From NCBI GenBank assembly GCA_945874455.1, contig CAMCHO010000017.1, forward strand, positions 1 to 44,140: a stretch of DNA of 44,140 bases, in the 5' to 3' direction. The notes beneath the pieces were generated by a model. The model saw only the letters and a list, made by a program, of their open reading frames with translations, was not told the DNA's origin and did no database searches. How positions within the stretch are numbered: the first letter of the stretch is position 1; every line of letters begins with the position of its first letter. The translations under genes were made by a program, and so were the position numbers. This stretch comes from Opitutus sp. GAS368 (GTDB lineage Bacteria > Verrucomicrobiota > Verrucomicrobiia > Opitutales > Opitutaceae). Below, piece by piece: positions 34,662-44,009 of the stretch.

Positions 34662-35960
34662 ATGGCCACGACTGCATCGCTGAAGATTGACGATAAAGAA
34701 TACCCCCTGCCGGTGATCATCGGCACCGAGGGTGAAAAAGCGGTGGACACCCGCGCGTTGCGCACGGCTTCGGGCTATGTTTCCTTTGATCAAGGCTACG
34801 GTAACACCGGCTCGTGTGAGAGCCGGATCACTTACCTCGACGGCGACAACGGCATCCTCCGTCATCGCGGCTATCCGATCGAGCAACTCGCGCACTTCAG
34901 CGATTTTGTCGAGACCGCCTACTTGGTCATTTACGGTGAGCTGCCAAACCCAGCCCAGCGCAAGGAATTCGGTCTCAATCTCCGGAAGAACGCGGTCATC
35001 GAGACCCAGATGCAAAAAATTCTGGAAGGGTTTCCGACGAGTGCTTCGCCGATGGCCATGTTGTCCGCGATGGTGAGTGCGCTACCGGCCTATTACCCTC
35101 ACTTGGCGACGAATAATTTTGAGCAAGATCTCAAACACTTCGATTCGGCTGCGGCCATCGCGATGTCGAAGATCCGCACGATCGTCGCGATGATCTACCG
35201 GTACCAGAAAGGTCTGCCGTTCGTGTTTCCCAAGCAGGAACTGCCGTTCTGCGAAAACTTCCTGCACATGCTGTTTTCGGAGCCCTATCAGGATTACGTG
35301 CCGGTGCCTGAGGTCGCCAAGGCTCTCAATCTCGTGCTCCTCCTCCATGCCGACCACGAGCAGAACTGCTCCACGTCCACCGTTCGGATGGTCGGCTCCA
35401 GCGCTTCAAATCTCTTCACGTCGATTTCTGCGGGCATCTGCGCCTTGGCGGGCCCGTTGCATGGCGGCGCCAACGTGGCGGTGATGCAGATGCTCCAGTC
35501 GATCCACGACGAGGGCGACGATGGTTCTCGCTTCATCGCGGCCGCGAAATCCGGCAGCAAGAGCAATCGTCTAATGGGCTTTGGCCACGCTGTTTATCGC
35601 AATTTCGATCCGCGCGCGAAGATCATCGGTGAGGCCTGCGACACCGTGCTGACGCGACTCGGCATCGACGATCCTTTGCTGAAGATTGCCAAGAATCTCG
35701 AGCAAGCCGCGCTGAAGGATGACTATTTTGTTTCGCGCCGCCTGTATCCAAATGTCGATTTCTACTCCGGCATCATCATGCGCGCGATTGGGATTCCGAT
35801 GAATATGTTCACCACGATGTTCGCCATTGGTCGGGCTCCGGGCTACATCGCGAATTGGCGTGAAGTCGCGGCGAATCCTAAGGGCCGTATTTATCGTCCC
35901 CGTCAAATTTACATGGGCGCGGTCAAACGCGACTACGTGCCGATGGCGCAGCGGGCGTAA
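34662..35960 (+). CDS. gltA: Citrate synthase
   Basis: The 432-residue length is that of the type II (hexameric, NADH-sensitive in E. coli) citrate synthases, which condense acetyl-CoA and oxaloacetate in the citric acid cycle. The N-terminal domain has [20 protein letters not shown] and [10 protein letters not shown]. Catalytic segments include [35 protein letters not shown] with an active-site His (near residue 263), [18 protein letters not shown] (near 305) with the second His, and [16 protein letters not shown] with the catalytic Asp. The ending [11 protein letters not shown] is characteristic. It appears to be a single-gene unit, closed by a hairpin before a convergent gene. Confidence 0.98.
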   Translation: MATTASLKIDDKEYPLPVIIGTEGEKAVDTRALRTASGYVSFDQGYGNTGSCESRITYLDGDNGILRHRGYPIEQLAHFSDFVETAYLVIYGELPNPAQRKEFGLNLRKNAVIETQMQKILEGFPTSASPMAMLSAMVSALPAYYPHLATNNFEQDLKHFDSAAAIAMSKIRTIVAMIYRYQKGLPFVFPKQELPFCENFLHMLFSEPYQDYVPVPEVAKALNLVLLLHADHEQNCSTSTVRMVGSSASNLFTSISAGICALAGPLHGGANVAVMQMLQSIHDEGDDGSRFIAAAKSGSKSNRLMGFGHAVYRNFDPRAKIIGEACDTVLTRLGIDDPLLKIAKNLEQAALKDDYFVSRRLYPNVDFYSGIIMRAIGIPMNMFTTMFAIGRAPGYIANWREVAANPKGRIYRPRQIYMGAVKRDYVPMAQRA

Positions 35961-35993
35961 GCGCCGACGCGCGACCTCGCTGTGTTTGATGAA

Positions 35994-36017
35994 GGAGCGG
36001 ACCGCAAGTCCGCCCTA
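35994..36017. terminator. Hairpin between convergent gltA and VC0807-family gene
   Basis: GCGGAC (35997-36002) and GTCCGC (36008-36013) enclose a five-base loop CGCAA, in the 54-bp gap between convergent stops. On the minus strand it reads GGGCGGACTTGCGGTCCGC, a sequence type often seen as a dispersed repeat in related genomes. No long T-run follows, so termination is probable from position only. Confidence 0.45.
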
Positions 36018-36722
36018 TTTCTTGGCCGGAGCGGTTTGCATCAACTGCTCCAATTCGAGGCCGGTGACGCGCTGGAGACCGCCGAGCAGGCGCCAGAGCG
36101 CGAACATCGTCATAGCCACGCTGGGTAAAACGATTACGGGCCAGCTCCACAGGTTCATCTTCGCGAGCTCGGCATTAAATGCTTCTGAGCCGGATGGACT
36201 GTTGAGGAGGTAGCGCGCCAAGGCGTAGTTCAGCACGGCGCTCACGGCAAATGACAGCGTGAGCAGGTAGCTCGCGTCGCGCAGCAGCTTTTCGAACTCC
36301 GGGCGCGCCTGCCGTTCTTCGAGGATGGCGTCGATCCGGTCGACGTCGATCACCTGCGGATTGTAGAGCATCTCTTTCACCAGCGGCCAACGCGTGCCCA
36401 TTGAGGCGAGCACGACGAGGCCGATGGCGGCGGGCACCGCCGCTTCCTTGACCGCGAACCAGAACGGATCGAGCTTCATCAGGGCAAACGTTCCGGTGAC
36501 TAGCACGCTTACAAAGCCGAGGGCGGAAATGAAATTGAATTTCTTCCGCACGACAAAATCGTAGATGGAGTAGGCGACCGGAAAGACGAGGGCGACGAGC
36601 AGCGCCCATTTCGGCCCGAGCCAGGCGGCTTTGCTGCCCCAGGTCAAAATGATCGACGGCAACGCGACGTTGCATCCGAGATTGATAAAGAGATTTTCAC
36701 GTTTTTGCGGTTGGGCCGGCAT
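36015..36722 (-). CDS. VC0807-family membrane protein
   Basis: The 235-residue product has six or so membrane segments, among them CNVALPSIILTWG, WALLVALVFPVAYSIYDFVV, FISALGFVSVLVTGTFALM, AAVPAAIGLVVLASMG and WPVIVLPSVAMTMFALWRLL. The run PVAYSIYDFVVRKKFNFISA, joining helices two and three, is the recognisable feature of the VC0807 family, whose function is unknown. A soluble helical insert (about residues 118-150) contains DVDRIDAILEERQARPEFEK. It is divergent from pdxJ with about 100 bp between, and convergent with gltA. Transport or lipid-related roles have been proposed for relatives but nothing here shows which. Confidence 0.75.
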   Translation of the reverse strand: MPAQPQKRENLFINLGCNVALPSIILTWGSKAAWLGPKWALLVALVFPVAYSIYDFVVRKKFNFISALGFVSVLVTGTFALMKLDPFWFAVKEAAVPAAIGLVVLASMGTRWPLVKEMLYNPQVIDVDRIDAILEERQARPEFEKLLRDASYLLTLSFAVSAVLNYALARYLLNSPSGSEAFNAELAKMNLWSWPVIVLPSVAMTMFALWRLLGGLQRVTGLELEQLMQTAPAKK

Positions 36723-36825
36723 AGTTTCATGTAACGGGGAAGCGGCCCGATCAGAAAGAGGAAAATCACATGGGGTGCGTTTACTGGTTTCCTGTGGTGG
36801 GGAAATTTGTTCAGTTACCCGTCCT

Positions 36826-37569
36826 ATGATTTATCTCGGCGTCAATATCGATCACTGTGCTACGGTCCGTCAGGCTCGACACCGCGAGGCCGCCGCGACC
36901 GTGGGTGGTGCCGTCGAGCCCGATCCGGTCACCTTTGCGCTGCACGCCGAGCGCGCCGGCGCCGATGGGATCACGGTGCATCTGCGCGAGGATCGTCGGC
37001 ATATCCAAGAGCGTGACGTGTGGCGCTTGCGGGAAAGTATCGCCACGCGGCTCAATTTGGAGATGGCGTGCACGCCCGAAATGACGGCGTTTGCGCTCAA
37101 ACTGAAGCCGGAATTCGTCTGTGTCGTTCCGGAGGGCCGGCAGGAAGTCACGACCGAGGGAGGGCTCGATGTGGTGGGTAACCTCGCGGCGGTGGGGACG
37201 TGCGTGGCCGCGCTCCTCGCGGCCGGGATCAAGGTCAGTTTGTTCATCGATCCCGACGAACGCCAGATCGAGTTGAGTGCGTCGGTCGGCGCGACCTTCG
37301 TCGAGTTGCACACGGGTGCCTACGCGCATGCCTATTATACGACGGCACGGGCCAAGGAATTTCAGCGCCTCCGCCTCGGTTGCGTGCGGGCAAAAGACCT
37401 CGGGCTGACGGTGAACGCCGGGCATGGCATCAACTACGTGAACATCGCCGAGGTGCGCACGCTGCCCCATCTTTATGAACTGAACATCGGCCACAGCATT
37501 GTGAGCCGCGCGCTGTTCACCGGCGTCGAGGAAGCGGTCCGCGAAATGAAGGCGCGGATGAACGGGTGA
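36826..37569 (+). CDS. pdxJ: Pyridoxine 5'-phosphate synthase
   Basis: The ATG at 36826 gives 247 residues, normal for PdxJ; the frame is open to 36631 but that extension overlaps the divergent membrane-protein gene and is not family-like. PdxJ condenses deoxyxylulose phosphate with 3-amino-1-hydroxyacetone phosphate, the ring-forming step of vitamin B6 synthesis. The TIM-barrel signatures are complete: YLGVNIDHCATVRQARH, GGAVEPDPVTFALHAERAGA, DGITVHLREDRRHIQERDV, NLEMACTPEM, VPEGRQEVTTEGGLDV, SLFIDPDERQIE, ELHTGAYAHA and LTVNAGHGINYVN. It is followed by acpS, the same pair order as in E. coli. Confidence 0.98.
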   Translation: MIYLGVNIDHCATVRQARHREAAATVGGAVEPDPVTFALHAERAGADGITVHLREDRRHIQERDVWRLRESIATRLNLEMACTPEMTAFALKLKPEFVCVVPEGRQEVTTEGGLDVVGNLAAVGTCVAALLAAGIKVSLFIDPDERQIELSASVGATFVELHTGAYAHAYYTTARAKEFQRLRLGCVRAKDLGLTVNAGHGINYVNIAEVRTLPHLYELNIGHSIVSRALFTGVEEAVREMKARMNG

Positions 37570-37588
37570 AAAGAGCCGCGCGTCGTCG

Positions 37589-37669
37589 GTAGCGCGTAGC
37601 GAGCAGTGCGCTGCGGTTCACTGACCTTGGATTTCTCCTCGCTACCCGCTACGCACTCCTCGCTACTCC
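37589..37669. repeat. Inverted and heptamer-like repeat between pdxJ and acpS
   Basis: GTAGCGCGTAGCGAG (37589-37603) is nearly the reverse complement of CTCGCTACCCGCTAC (37638-37652), with one mismatch in 15 and a 34-base loop. The right arm continues as repeated CGCTAC units (CGCTACC, CGCTACG, then CGCTACT after a six-base spacer), a pattern like the short tandem repeats dispersed in some bacterial genomes. It may form a large mRNA hairpin or be a mobile repeat. Confidence 0.5.
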
Positions 37670-37676
37670 CTGCGCC

Positions 37677-38084
37677 ATGAACATCCAACTTCCCCCCGGT
37701 GGCGTGCTGCTCGGTATTGGGGCCGACATCATTGAGATCGCGCGCATTCGCGGCGTGATGGAGCGGCATGGGGATCGTTTCATGGACCGGATCCTCACGG
37801 AGGAGGAGAAGGCTTATTGTTCGTCGATGGCGCATCCGCACAAACACATCGCGGCGCGTTTCGCGGCGAAGGAGGCGGTGTCGAAGTGTTTTACGACGGG
37901 CATCGGCACGGAGTTCGGGTGGAAATCCGCCTCGGTGTATCACGGTTCTCGGCACGAGCCACTGGTGCGACTCGACGCCCAAGGGGAGGCCTTGCTCGCC
38001 CATGTCGGCGCGACGCATGTGATGCTCACGCTTTCGCACACGGAGAATTATGCGATGGCCGTCGCCGCACTTGTGCGGGCCTGA
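37677..38084 (+). CDS. acpS: Holo-[acyl-carrier-protein] synthase
   Basis: The 135-residue product transfers the phosphopantetheine arm from CoA to acyl carrier protein in fatty acid synthesis. The family motifs are GIGADIIEIARIRGVMER at the N-terminus (metal-binding Asp), ILTEEEKAYC, and ARFAAKEAVSKCF near residue 60 with the second metal ligand (Glu), followed by MLTLSHTENYAMAVAAL. The length is within the family's usual 120-135 residues. It lies about 107 bases after pdxJ with a repeat between and is followed after 22 bases by a membrane-protein gene. Confidence 0.97.
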   Translation: MNIQLPPGGVLLGIGADIIEIARIRGVMERHGDRFMDRILTEEEKAYCSSMAHPHKHIAARFAAKEAVSKCFTTGIGTEFGWKSASVYHGSRHEPLVRLDAQGEALLAHVGATHVMLTLSHTENYAMAVAALVRA

Positions 38085-38106
38085 AGATTTCCCGACCCTG
38101 TTGCCG

Positions 38107-38760
38107 ATGGACGACGACGAGCATGACGAGCCCAAGCAGAGCTATCCGTTGTCGCCGTCCACGATGTCGAAGGCGTCGTCGTGGGTGATGTTGGGATTTT
38201 TGCTGGGAGCGGCCTCGGTCTGGGGCTGGAAGCGCGACGCGGAGCAGGCGGTGAAGGTGGCTTCGGCGGTGACGTTGAAGGAATGGCCCACCGTGGTGCG
38301 AACGACGCTTCCCGCGTTGACCACGATCGAGGCCGTATTTGCCGAGTGGGGACAGCACGCCGTGTGGGATGACCAGGTGACGGAGGTGGCGCTGTGGCGG
38401 ACGGAGACCGGAAGTTTTTCTGAATTCTACGAGGTGCGGCGGGTCGGCGAAGGGTACTACTTTCGCAGTATTCCCCAGCTCACGCGGCGAGTGATCCGCC
38501 ACGGGGTGCCGCGCCCGAAGGAGTCACCGCTGGAGTTTACGGAGACCGAGGAGCATTATCGCGAATGGTTCGAACATGGGCGGTTCGAGCGGCAACCGCA
38601 ACCGGCCGTGCAACCGTCGCTGTTTGGGCCGGCGTTGATGCCGCCCGGGGAAACCCTGCCGAGGATCCCGGTGCCCAAGACGCCGGCGCAGAAAAGCTCG
38701 TTGCCGTCGTCGGAGTCGCCGCTGGACCGGCCGAAAATCGAGACTCCACCGAAGCCCTGA
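38107..38760 (+). CDS. Hypothetical single-pass membrane protein
   Basis: The ATG at 38107 gives 217 residues; the frame is open from 38050 but that would overlap acpS. An acidic N-terminus (MDDDEHDEPKQSY) is followed by one membrane segment (about residues 25-42, SWVMLGFLLGAASVWGW), placing the rest outside the cytoplasm. The middle part has TLPALTTIEAVFAEWGQHAV, EVALWRTETGSFSEFYEVRR and YYFRSIPQLTRRVIRHGVP. The C-terminal third is rich in Pro, Lys and Ser and probably disordered. I recognise no family. It sits between acpS and nnr on the same strand with short gaps, so it is likely expressed with them. Confidence 0.65.
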   Translation: MDDDEHDEPKQSYPLSPSTMSKASSWVMLGFLLGAASVWGWKRDAEQAVKVASAVTLKEWPTVVRTTLPALTTIEAVFAEWGQHAVWDDQVTEVALWRTETGSFSEFYEVRRVGEGYYFRSIPQLTRRVIRHGVPRPKESPLEFTETEEHYREWFEHGRFERQPQPAVQPSLFGPALMPPGETLPRIPVPKTPAQKSSLPSSESPLDRPKIETPPKP

Positions 38761-38775
38761 GCGACGTGCCCGATC

Positions 38776-40290
38776 ATGATGCTCGCCAGCCATCCCATCT
38801 TGTCCTGCGAGGAGAGCGGCGCGTTCGAAGCGCGGCTTTTCGGAGGCGACGAGGCGGCAGAGTGGCCTGCGATGCAACGGGCCGGGCGTGCCGTGGCGGC
38901 AGCGTTGTTGCGGGATTTCGAGGAGATCGGCGGATTTCCGCCGGCCGGGCGCGTGTTGGTGCTCGTGGGCAAAGGGCACAATGGCGGCGACGCGTTGATC
39001 GCGGCGCAGGCGGTGTTGGCGAAATTTCCAGCGGCGCGGGCGGAGGTGGTGTTTGTGTTTGGAGAACGCGCCCTGCGGCCACTCGCGGCGAGGGCGTGGC
39101 GGGAGCTGACCCACGCCGTACGCGAGCGCGTGGTTGTAGGGCGGGAGGCGGACCTGGCGCGCCCGGCCACCAGCCGAGCCCACCCTTTCGCGCTGTGCCT
39201 TGATGGTATCTTCGGGGTTCAGTTTCGCAGTCCGGCCAGCGCGCGGGTCGCGGAGCTGAGCGGGAACGTCAACGCGCTGCCGATCAGGCTGCGTGCGGCG
39301 GTCGATCTTCCCAGTGCGGGTCTGTTTCGCGCCGATTTCACTTATGCAACCGGGATCGTGAAGACGCCGGTGCTGGCCGATTTTGGCGCGGTCGCCGGGC
39401 GGGTGCGTTACCTCGATCTCGGATTCTTCGCGCCGGGCGGTGCGGTCCCGGTGCCCGCAGGTGAAAATCGCGTGCTCACGCCGGCGGTGCTGGCGCCGTT
39501 GGCGGCGTGGCGCGACGCGCGCTCGGACAAGCGCACGTATGGGCACGTGTTTGTCGTCGGTGGTTCGCGGAGCTATCCGGGCGCCGTGTTGATGACAGTG
39601 CTCGCGGCCTTGCGCAGTGGGGCGGGGCTCGTGACGGCGTTTGTGCCCGAGTCGATGGTGGCGGCGTTCGCAGCGCGGGCGCCGGAGGCGATGTGGGTCG
39701 CTTGGCCGGAAACGCCCGCGGGTGGGCTGGCGCTGGAGGGACAGTATTTGTTGGCGACGCGGATCGGGCGGGCGTCTGCCCTCGTGGTCGGACCGGGGAT
39801 CGGGCGCGAAGCGGAAACCCTCGCGCTCGTGCGTGACATCGTCGCAACGACCCCGGTGCCGGTGGTGATCGACGCCGATGCTTTGCAGTCGGAGATTGTG
39901 AGCGCGGGGAAGGCGGCGCGAATCTTGACGCCGCATGCAGGCGAGTGGGCACGGATCGCGGAGTCGCGGCAGGAGAATGCGGTGCTTGTGCGCAAAGGAG
40001 CGGTGACACGGATCTGTGGTCGGGCGACTCCGGACGGCGTGACGTATCATTCTTTTTTTGGTGGCCCGGTGTTGGCGCGCGGCGGCAGCGGCGATGGGTT
40101 GGCGGGATTGATCGGCGGACTGCTCGCGCAGACCCCGCACGAGCCGCTGCTCGCGGCGGCGCGCGGGGTGGTGTGGCATGGCATGGCGGCGGATGCTCTG
40201 GCCCGGGCTCATGGGCAAACGTCCGTGGTGACGACGCAGGTGCTCGACTTCTTGGGGGTGGCTTTGCGAGAGTCCGCCCATGAGCAGTGA
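38776..40290 (+). CDS. nnr: Bifunctional NAD(P)H-hydrate repair enzyme
   Basis: The 504-residue product combines the two YjeF domains. The N-terminal epimerase domain carries VLVLVGKGHNGGDALIAAQA (near residue 60) and LCLDGIFGVQF. The C-terminal ADP/ATP-dependent dehydratase domain carries YGHVFVVGGSRSYPGAVLMT, LVVGPGIGREAETLALV (near 340), VIDADALQSE, ILTPHAGEWARI and GSGDGLAGLIGGLLAQTP (near 437). Together they repair damaged NAD(P)H hydrates in the cytoplasm. The start follows the previous gene by 15 bases, and the 3' end overlaps dprA by 11 bases, so the genes are coupled. The family match is strong throughout. Confidence 0.93.
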   Translation: MMLASHPILSCEESGAFEARLFGGDEAAEWPAMQRAGRAVAAALLRDFEEIGGFPPAGRVLVLVGKGHNGGDALIAAQAVLAKFPAARAEVVFVFGERALRPLAARAWRELTHAVRERVVVGREADLARPATSRAHPFALCLDGIFGVQFRSPASARVAELSGNVNALPIRLRAAVDLPSAGLFRADFTYATGIVKTPVLADFGAVAGRVRYLDLGFFAPGGAVPVPAGENRVLTPAVLAPLAAWRDARSDKRTYGHVFVVGGSRSYPGAVLMTVLAALRSGAGLVTAFVPESMVAAFAARAPEAMWVAWPETPAGGLALEGQYLLATRIGRASALVVGPGIGREAETLALVRDIVATTPVPVVIDADALQSEIVSAGKAARILTPHAGEWARIAESRQENAVLVRKGAVTRICGRATPDGVTYHSFFGGPVLARGGSGDGLAGLIGGLLAQTPHEPLLAAARGVVWHGMAADALARAHGQTSVVTTQVLDFLGVALRESAHEQ

Positions 40291-41410
40291 TCTAACCGAA
40301 CGGCAGGCGTTTTTGGTGTTGAACGCGCTGCCCAATATCGGGCCGATCACGCTCAATCGCTTGCTCGAGGAACTCGGCGCTGATCCGCGCAACGTCTTGT
40401 CGGAAGACCCGCGCCGGCTGGAGACCGTGCGGGGCGTCGGGCCCGTCATCAGTGCGAGCATCGGTGCCTGGCGCGAGCATTTCGACTTCGCGAAGGAAGA
40501 GGAGCGCATGGCGCAGGGGTCGATCGATTTCATCACGACCCGCGATGCGGACTACCCGCGGCTGTTGAAGGAAATCAACGATCCGCCGATCGGACTTTAC
40601 CGGAAAGGACGCTATGATTTCGCGCAGCCGAATATCGCGATCATCGGCTCGCGGCGCACGACGCTCTATGGTCAGGCGATGGCGAAGAAGTTTGCCGTGG
40701 AGCTCGCGCGCTTGGGTTTCTGTATCGCGAGCGGGCTGGCGCGCGGGATTGATACGGCGGCGCACGAGGGCGCGCTGTCGGTGGGCGGCAAGACGGTGGC
40801 GGTGCTGGGCACGGGCATCGACATTATTTACCCGCCGGAGAACTTGGATTTGTATCGGAGGATCGCCGTCGGCGGCGGGGCGATTCTCTCGGAGTTTCCG
40901 ATTGGCCGGAGGGCGGATCGGCAGTCGTTCGCGATGCGCAACCGCATCGTCGCCGGCATGAGCGAGGCGGTGGTGGTGATCGAGAGCGATGTGGACGGCG
41001 GGGCGATGATCACGGCGCGGTTTGCGGGTGAGCAGGGGCGGTTGATTTTTGCGATGCCGGGGCGGATCGACCAGAACACGAGCGCGGGGTGTCACCAGCT
41101 CATCCGCGATGGTGCGACGTTATTGACGAGTGTGGATGATATTTTGAACGAGCTGAACTACCTCGACGGGATGCGGCCGGCGGCGATTGCGGAAAAGCCC
41201 GCGCACGTAGCGGCCGGGCGGCCGGCGAATCTCACGGAGGACGAGGCCAAGGTGTTCGAGTGTTTTCGGGGCGGGGCGATCCTCGCGCCGGATGCGCTCG
41301 CGGGTTTGACGGAGCTGAGCGCAGCGCAGCTCTCGGCGACGCTGATGATGCTGGAGTTGAAGCGTCTCGTGGCGAAGCGGGCGGACGGCGCGTTTGAGGC
41401 GCGGGGATAG
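40280..41410 (+). CDS. dprA: DNA-processing protein DprA
   Basis: The 376-residue product loads RecA onto incoming single-stranded DNA during natural transformation. An N-terminal helix-hairpin-helix/SAM-like part (residues 5-70: VLNALPNIGPITLNRLLEEL, VRGVGPVISASIG) precedes the Rossmann-fold DprA core. The core has AIIGSRRTTLYGQAMAKKFA (near 120), FCIASGLARGIDTAAHEGAL (near 150), TVAVLGTGIDIIYPPENLDL, EFPIGRRADRQSFAMRNRIV and GGAMITARFAGEQGR. A winged-helix-like C-terminus (about 310-376) contains LTEDEAKVFECFRGGAI. All conserved parts are present. It overlaps nnr by 11 bases and is followed by a strong intrinsic terminator. Confidence 0.96.
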   Translation: MSSDLTERQAFLVLNALPNIGPITLNRLLEELGADPRNVLSEDPRRLETVRGVGPVISASIGAWREHFDFAKEEERMAQGSIDFITTRDADYPRLLKEINDPPIGLYRKGRYDFAQPNIAIIGSRRTTLYGQAMAKKFAVELARLGFCIASGLARGIDTAAHEGALSVGGKTVAVLGTGIDIIYPPENLDLYRRIAVGGGAILSEFPIGRRADRQSFAMRNRIVAGMSEAVVVIESDVDGGAMITARFAGEQGRLIFAMPGRIDQNTSAGCHQLIRDGATLLTSVDDILNELNYLDGMRPAAIAEKPAHVAAGRPANLTEDEAKVFECFRGGAILAPDALAGLTELSAAQLSATLMMLELKRLVAKRADGAFEARG

Positions 41411-41416
41411 TGGGAG

Positions 41417-41438
41417 GCCGACGCGGGGTCGGTTTTTT
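41417..41438 (+). terminator. Intrinsic terminator after dprA
   Basis: CCGAC (41418-41422) and GTCGG (41428-41432) form a five-base-pair stem, extended by a G-T pair, with a GC-rich five-base loop (GCGGG). Six T residues (41433-41438) follow at once. It starts seven bases after the dprA stop and closes the co-directional run from acpS onward. The 248 bases after it, up to 41686, contain no supported gene. Confidence 0.8.
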
Positions 41439-41686
41439 GTTTTCCAGCGCTTTGAGGAGGAAAAGCATTTCGTCGCTGAAAATATCGTCTGAAAATAGGC
41501 GGTCGCGGCGCGGGCTGCGTCGTCCTGCGCGGCCCAGTGGTGATAGGTTTCGCCGGAGGTGAGATCGGGGAAGCGCAGGGAGCAGATATCGCGGGGATTT
41601 TCGTGGCGGTGCCGTCCTCGGCGGACGAAACGCTCACGCATCCGGCTCCACCGAAAATCCGGCGACCCTACGTTCTTGATACCCGC

Positions 41687-44000
41687 TTAGAAACTCACCG
41701 AGTTCGTCCACACGAATTGCCGCGGCTCGCCGACGAAGGTCGCGCCGATCGCGTTTTCGACGGTGAAGCCGCTCGTGCGGCTCGGGCGGAGGTCGATCGC
41801 GTAGCGGTTGAAGAGGTTGTTGACGTTGAGCTGGGTGCGGAAGCCGTAGCGGCCGAGCTTGCGGCGATAGGAGACGAAGGGGCTGAACTGCGGGTTGATG
41901 TCGGACTCCTTGTAGAGCTTGCGGAGGTTGCCGCCCTTGCCGTCGGGTTCGAGATACCAGTAGGTGCGCTTGTCGATATCCCAGCGAACCGTGCCGCCCG
42001 CCGTGAGGCCGCGGAGGCGGCCCTCGGTGAAATCGTAGGTGTTGGTCCACACGAAACGGTAGAGGGTATGGCCGATGGTGGGTTCGCCGGCGGCAGATTC
42101 CTCGAGTGCGCCTTTCAATCCGGCGGGATCGTTGAAGAAATATGGAATCTCGGAAATGGGGCGGCCGGGGCGCAGCGTGCGGGCTTGCAGACCGGCGGGC
42201 GTCTGGAACCAGCGCAGCGCGCGGAAGAGCACGCTGTTGTTGACGACGCGTCCGTTGGGCTGCGTGGTGCCGCCGCGGCCGTAGGCGTAGTAATCACTGT
42301 TGCTGTCGCTCATCATCGCGACGGTGAGCTGCGTGTTGGCCGCGCCGACGACGGGTGCGCGCAGGGCACCGGTGCCGTTGACGGTCGCGATGCCGACGGC
42401 ATCCGTCGGCACCATGAACGGCGTGCCGTCGGAGAACGTGACGCCGCCCGTGGTCTTGTTGTAGTGAAATTCGTCGTTCCACAGCAGCGGGAAAACCGAT
42501 GCGGTCTCGATGGTGCCGGACTGCTGCGTGAAGCCGAGGCGCGAGCGCCAGTGCTTCGTGGGCGCGGCCGTAAGGATGATCTCGATACCACTCGACTGCT
42601 TGTCGAGGCTGACCCACTGGTTGCGCTGCGAGGCATTGAAGGCGTCATTGATGCCGACGGGGTTGATCAGATCGCGGTCGCCGCCGCCGTAGTTGAAGTT
42701 TTCGTTTTTCGAAATGGCGCGGTAGTAGGCGATGGAGCCGGAGACGCGGCCGTTGGCGGGCTCGTATTTGAAGCCAATTTCCTGGCTAAAGCCCTCGGTG
42801 TCTTTGGGAGGATTGCCGTAGGCGTCGTTGGCGCCTTTGGCGGGATCGAAGGTCTGGCCGATATTGTAGTAGGAGTAGAGCCAAGGCTTGAGGCGGTAGT
42901 TGAGGCCGAGGTTGTAGCTCTGATTTTCCTTGGTGACATCGGTCCAGCCCTGGGTGCCGGTGGCGACGGTGTTGGCACGGCGGGAAAACGTGTTGGACAC
43001 GCGGTAGCCGAAAAGCGTGGTCAGGCGGTCGTCGAGCCAACGCGTGTAGTTGGCTCCGTAGAGACCGTAGTTCTTGTTGTCCTCGGCGTAATTGCTGGCG
43101 TTGGCGCCGCCGACGCCGGTGAAGCCGGGCACGAGCGCGACCTGGCCGAGGGGATTGAGGGCGGTCTCGAAGGCGGCGTTGCGCGGGTTCTGCTGGAGGA
43201 GGATGTAGTTTTTTCCCGCTACGGTAATTTGGCGCGTACCCGTGCGGAAATACGGCTTTTTTTGCGGGCCGTCGTTGACCGACCAGTAAAGGGTGCCGAG
43301 TTCGTAGCGGCCGAGCGGGTTTGCCGCGGTGGTGCCGCCGGCGGTCGCGCCGATGCCGGTCGGCCGCGGGTTGGCGAGATCGTAGGCTCGGAAACCGGGG
43401 TCGGCCTCGTAGTAGCGGTAGTTGGTGTTGCCACCGGAGCTGAAGTTGAGGTCGTAGCCGACGACGGTCTGGCTCTTGGCGCGGGCGCCGAAGAGTTCGT
43501 TGGTGATGACGGCGTTGGCGCGGTAGGCGTGTTTTTTTTCCGGCGCTGCGATCCATGCGGAAGGTAGAACCATTGGCCCAGTCGCCGTTGAGGAGTGGGT
43601 TCGCGGTGTTGAACGCACGTGGCGCGAGCAGCGCGCCGCCATCGGGGCCGCGCTGGCTTTTCGTGTGCTCATACATTGCGCCGAGCGAGGTCGCGAGCCA
43701 CGGGGTCCATACGGTGTCGGCGGTCATCGTGTAGGTCTCGGTGTTGATGTCCTCGGACTGCGTCCAGCCGGACCAGGAAGAGGCGTTGTCCCAGTCGAGT
43801 TTGCCGCCGGCGATTGCGCCGGATTGAAAGGGCCGGCCGGTGGCGGGATCGGTAGCGGTGCCGATGTAGGGCTGGCCGGTTTTCGGGTTGATCGCGCCGG
43901 TCTGGCCGGTCGCGAGGAGGTAGAGGAGGGAGAAACTGTGGCGCGGGTCGCGTGTGGCGTTGGTGAAACTCAAATCGTCGCCGCGCGTGGGGATCAGGGC
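41687..44000 (-). pseudogene. TonB-dependent receptor, 5'-truncated and frameshifted
   Basis: The minus strand encodes the barrel of a TonB-dependent receptor ending in PRQFVWTNSVSF at 41687 with a terminal Phe. Two frames are needed. The upstream one reads DDLSFTNATRDPRHSFSLLY, SEDINTETYTMTADTVWTPW and GDWANGSTFRMDRSAGKK; the downstream one resumes as EKKHAYRANAVITNELFGAR and continues for about 610 residues. The shift occurs at a run of eight A on the coding strand (43532-43539); seven A would join the frames. Upstream of about 44000 the frame meets a stop after only eleven codons and the signal peptide, TonB box and plug are absent, so at least 200 residues are missing. A different open frame begins there. 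Whether the A-run is a real mutation or a sequencing slip, the N-terminal loss makes it non-functional. Confidence 0.8.
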
Positions 44001-44009
44001 TCCTCATTC

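Noticed and set aside
38524-40536. 670-codon open frame on the minus strand
   Set aside because: It mirrors nnr, has very high Arg/His/Pro content and no recognisable domain; the plus strand has the complete NAD(P)H-hydrate enzyme.
41439-41641. Minus-strand frame reading MRERFVRRGRHRHENPRDIC
   Set aside because: The first part looks slightly protein-like, but it runs across the dprA terminator into antisense dprA sequence and has no recognisable domain; support is too weak.
41537-43567. 676-codon open frame on the plus strand
   Set aside because: It is antisense to the TonB receptor body, is rich in Gly, Ala, Val, Asp and Glu without domains, and its opposite frame carries clear receptor motifs.
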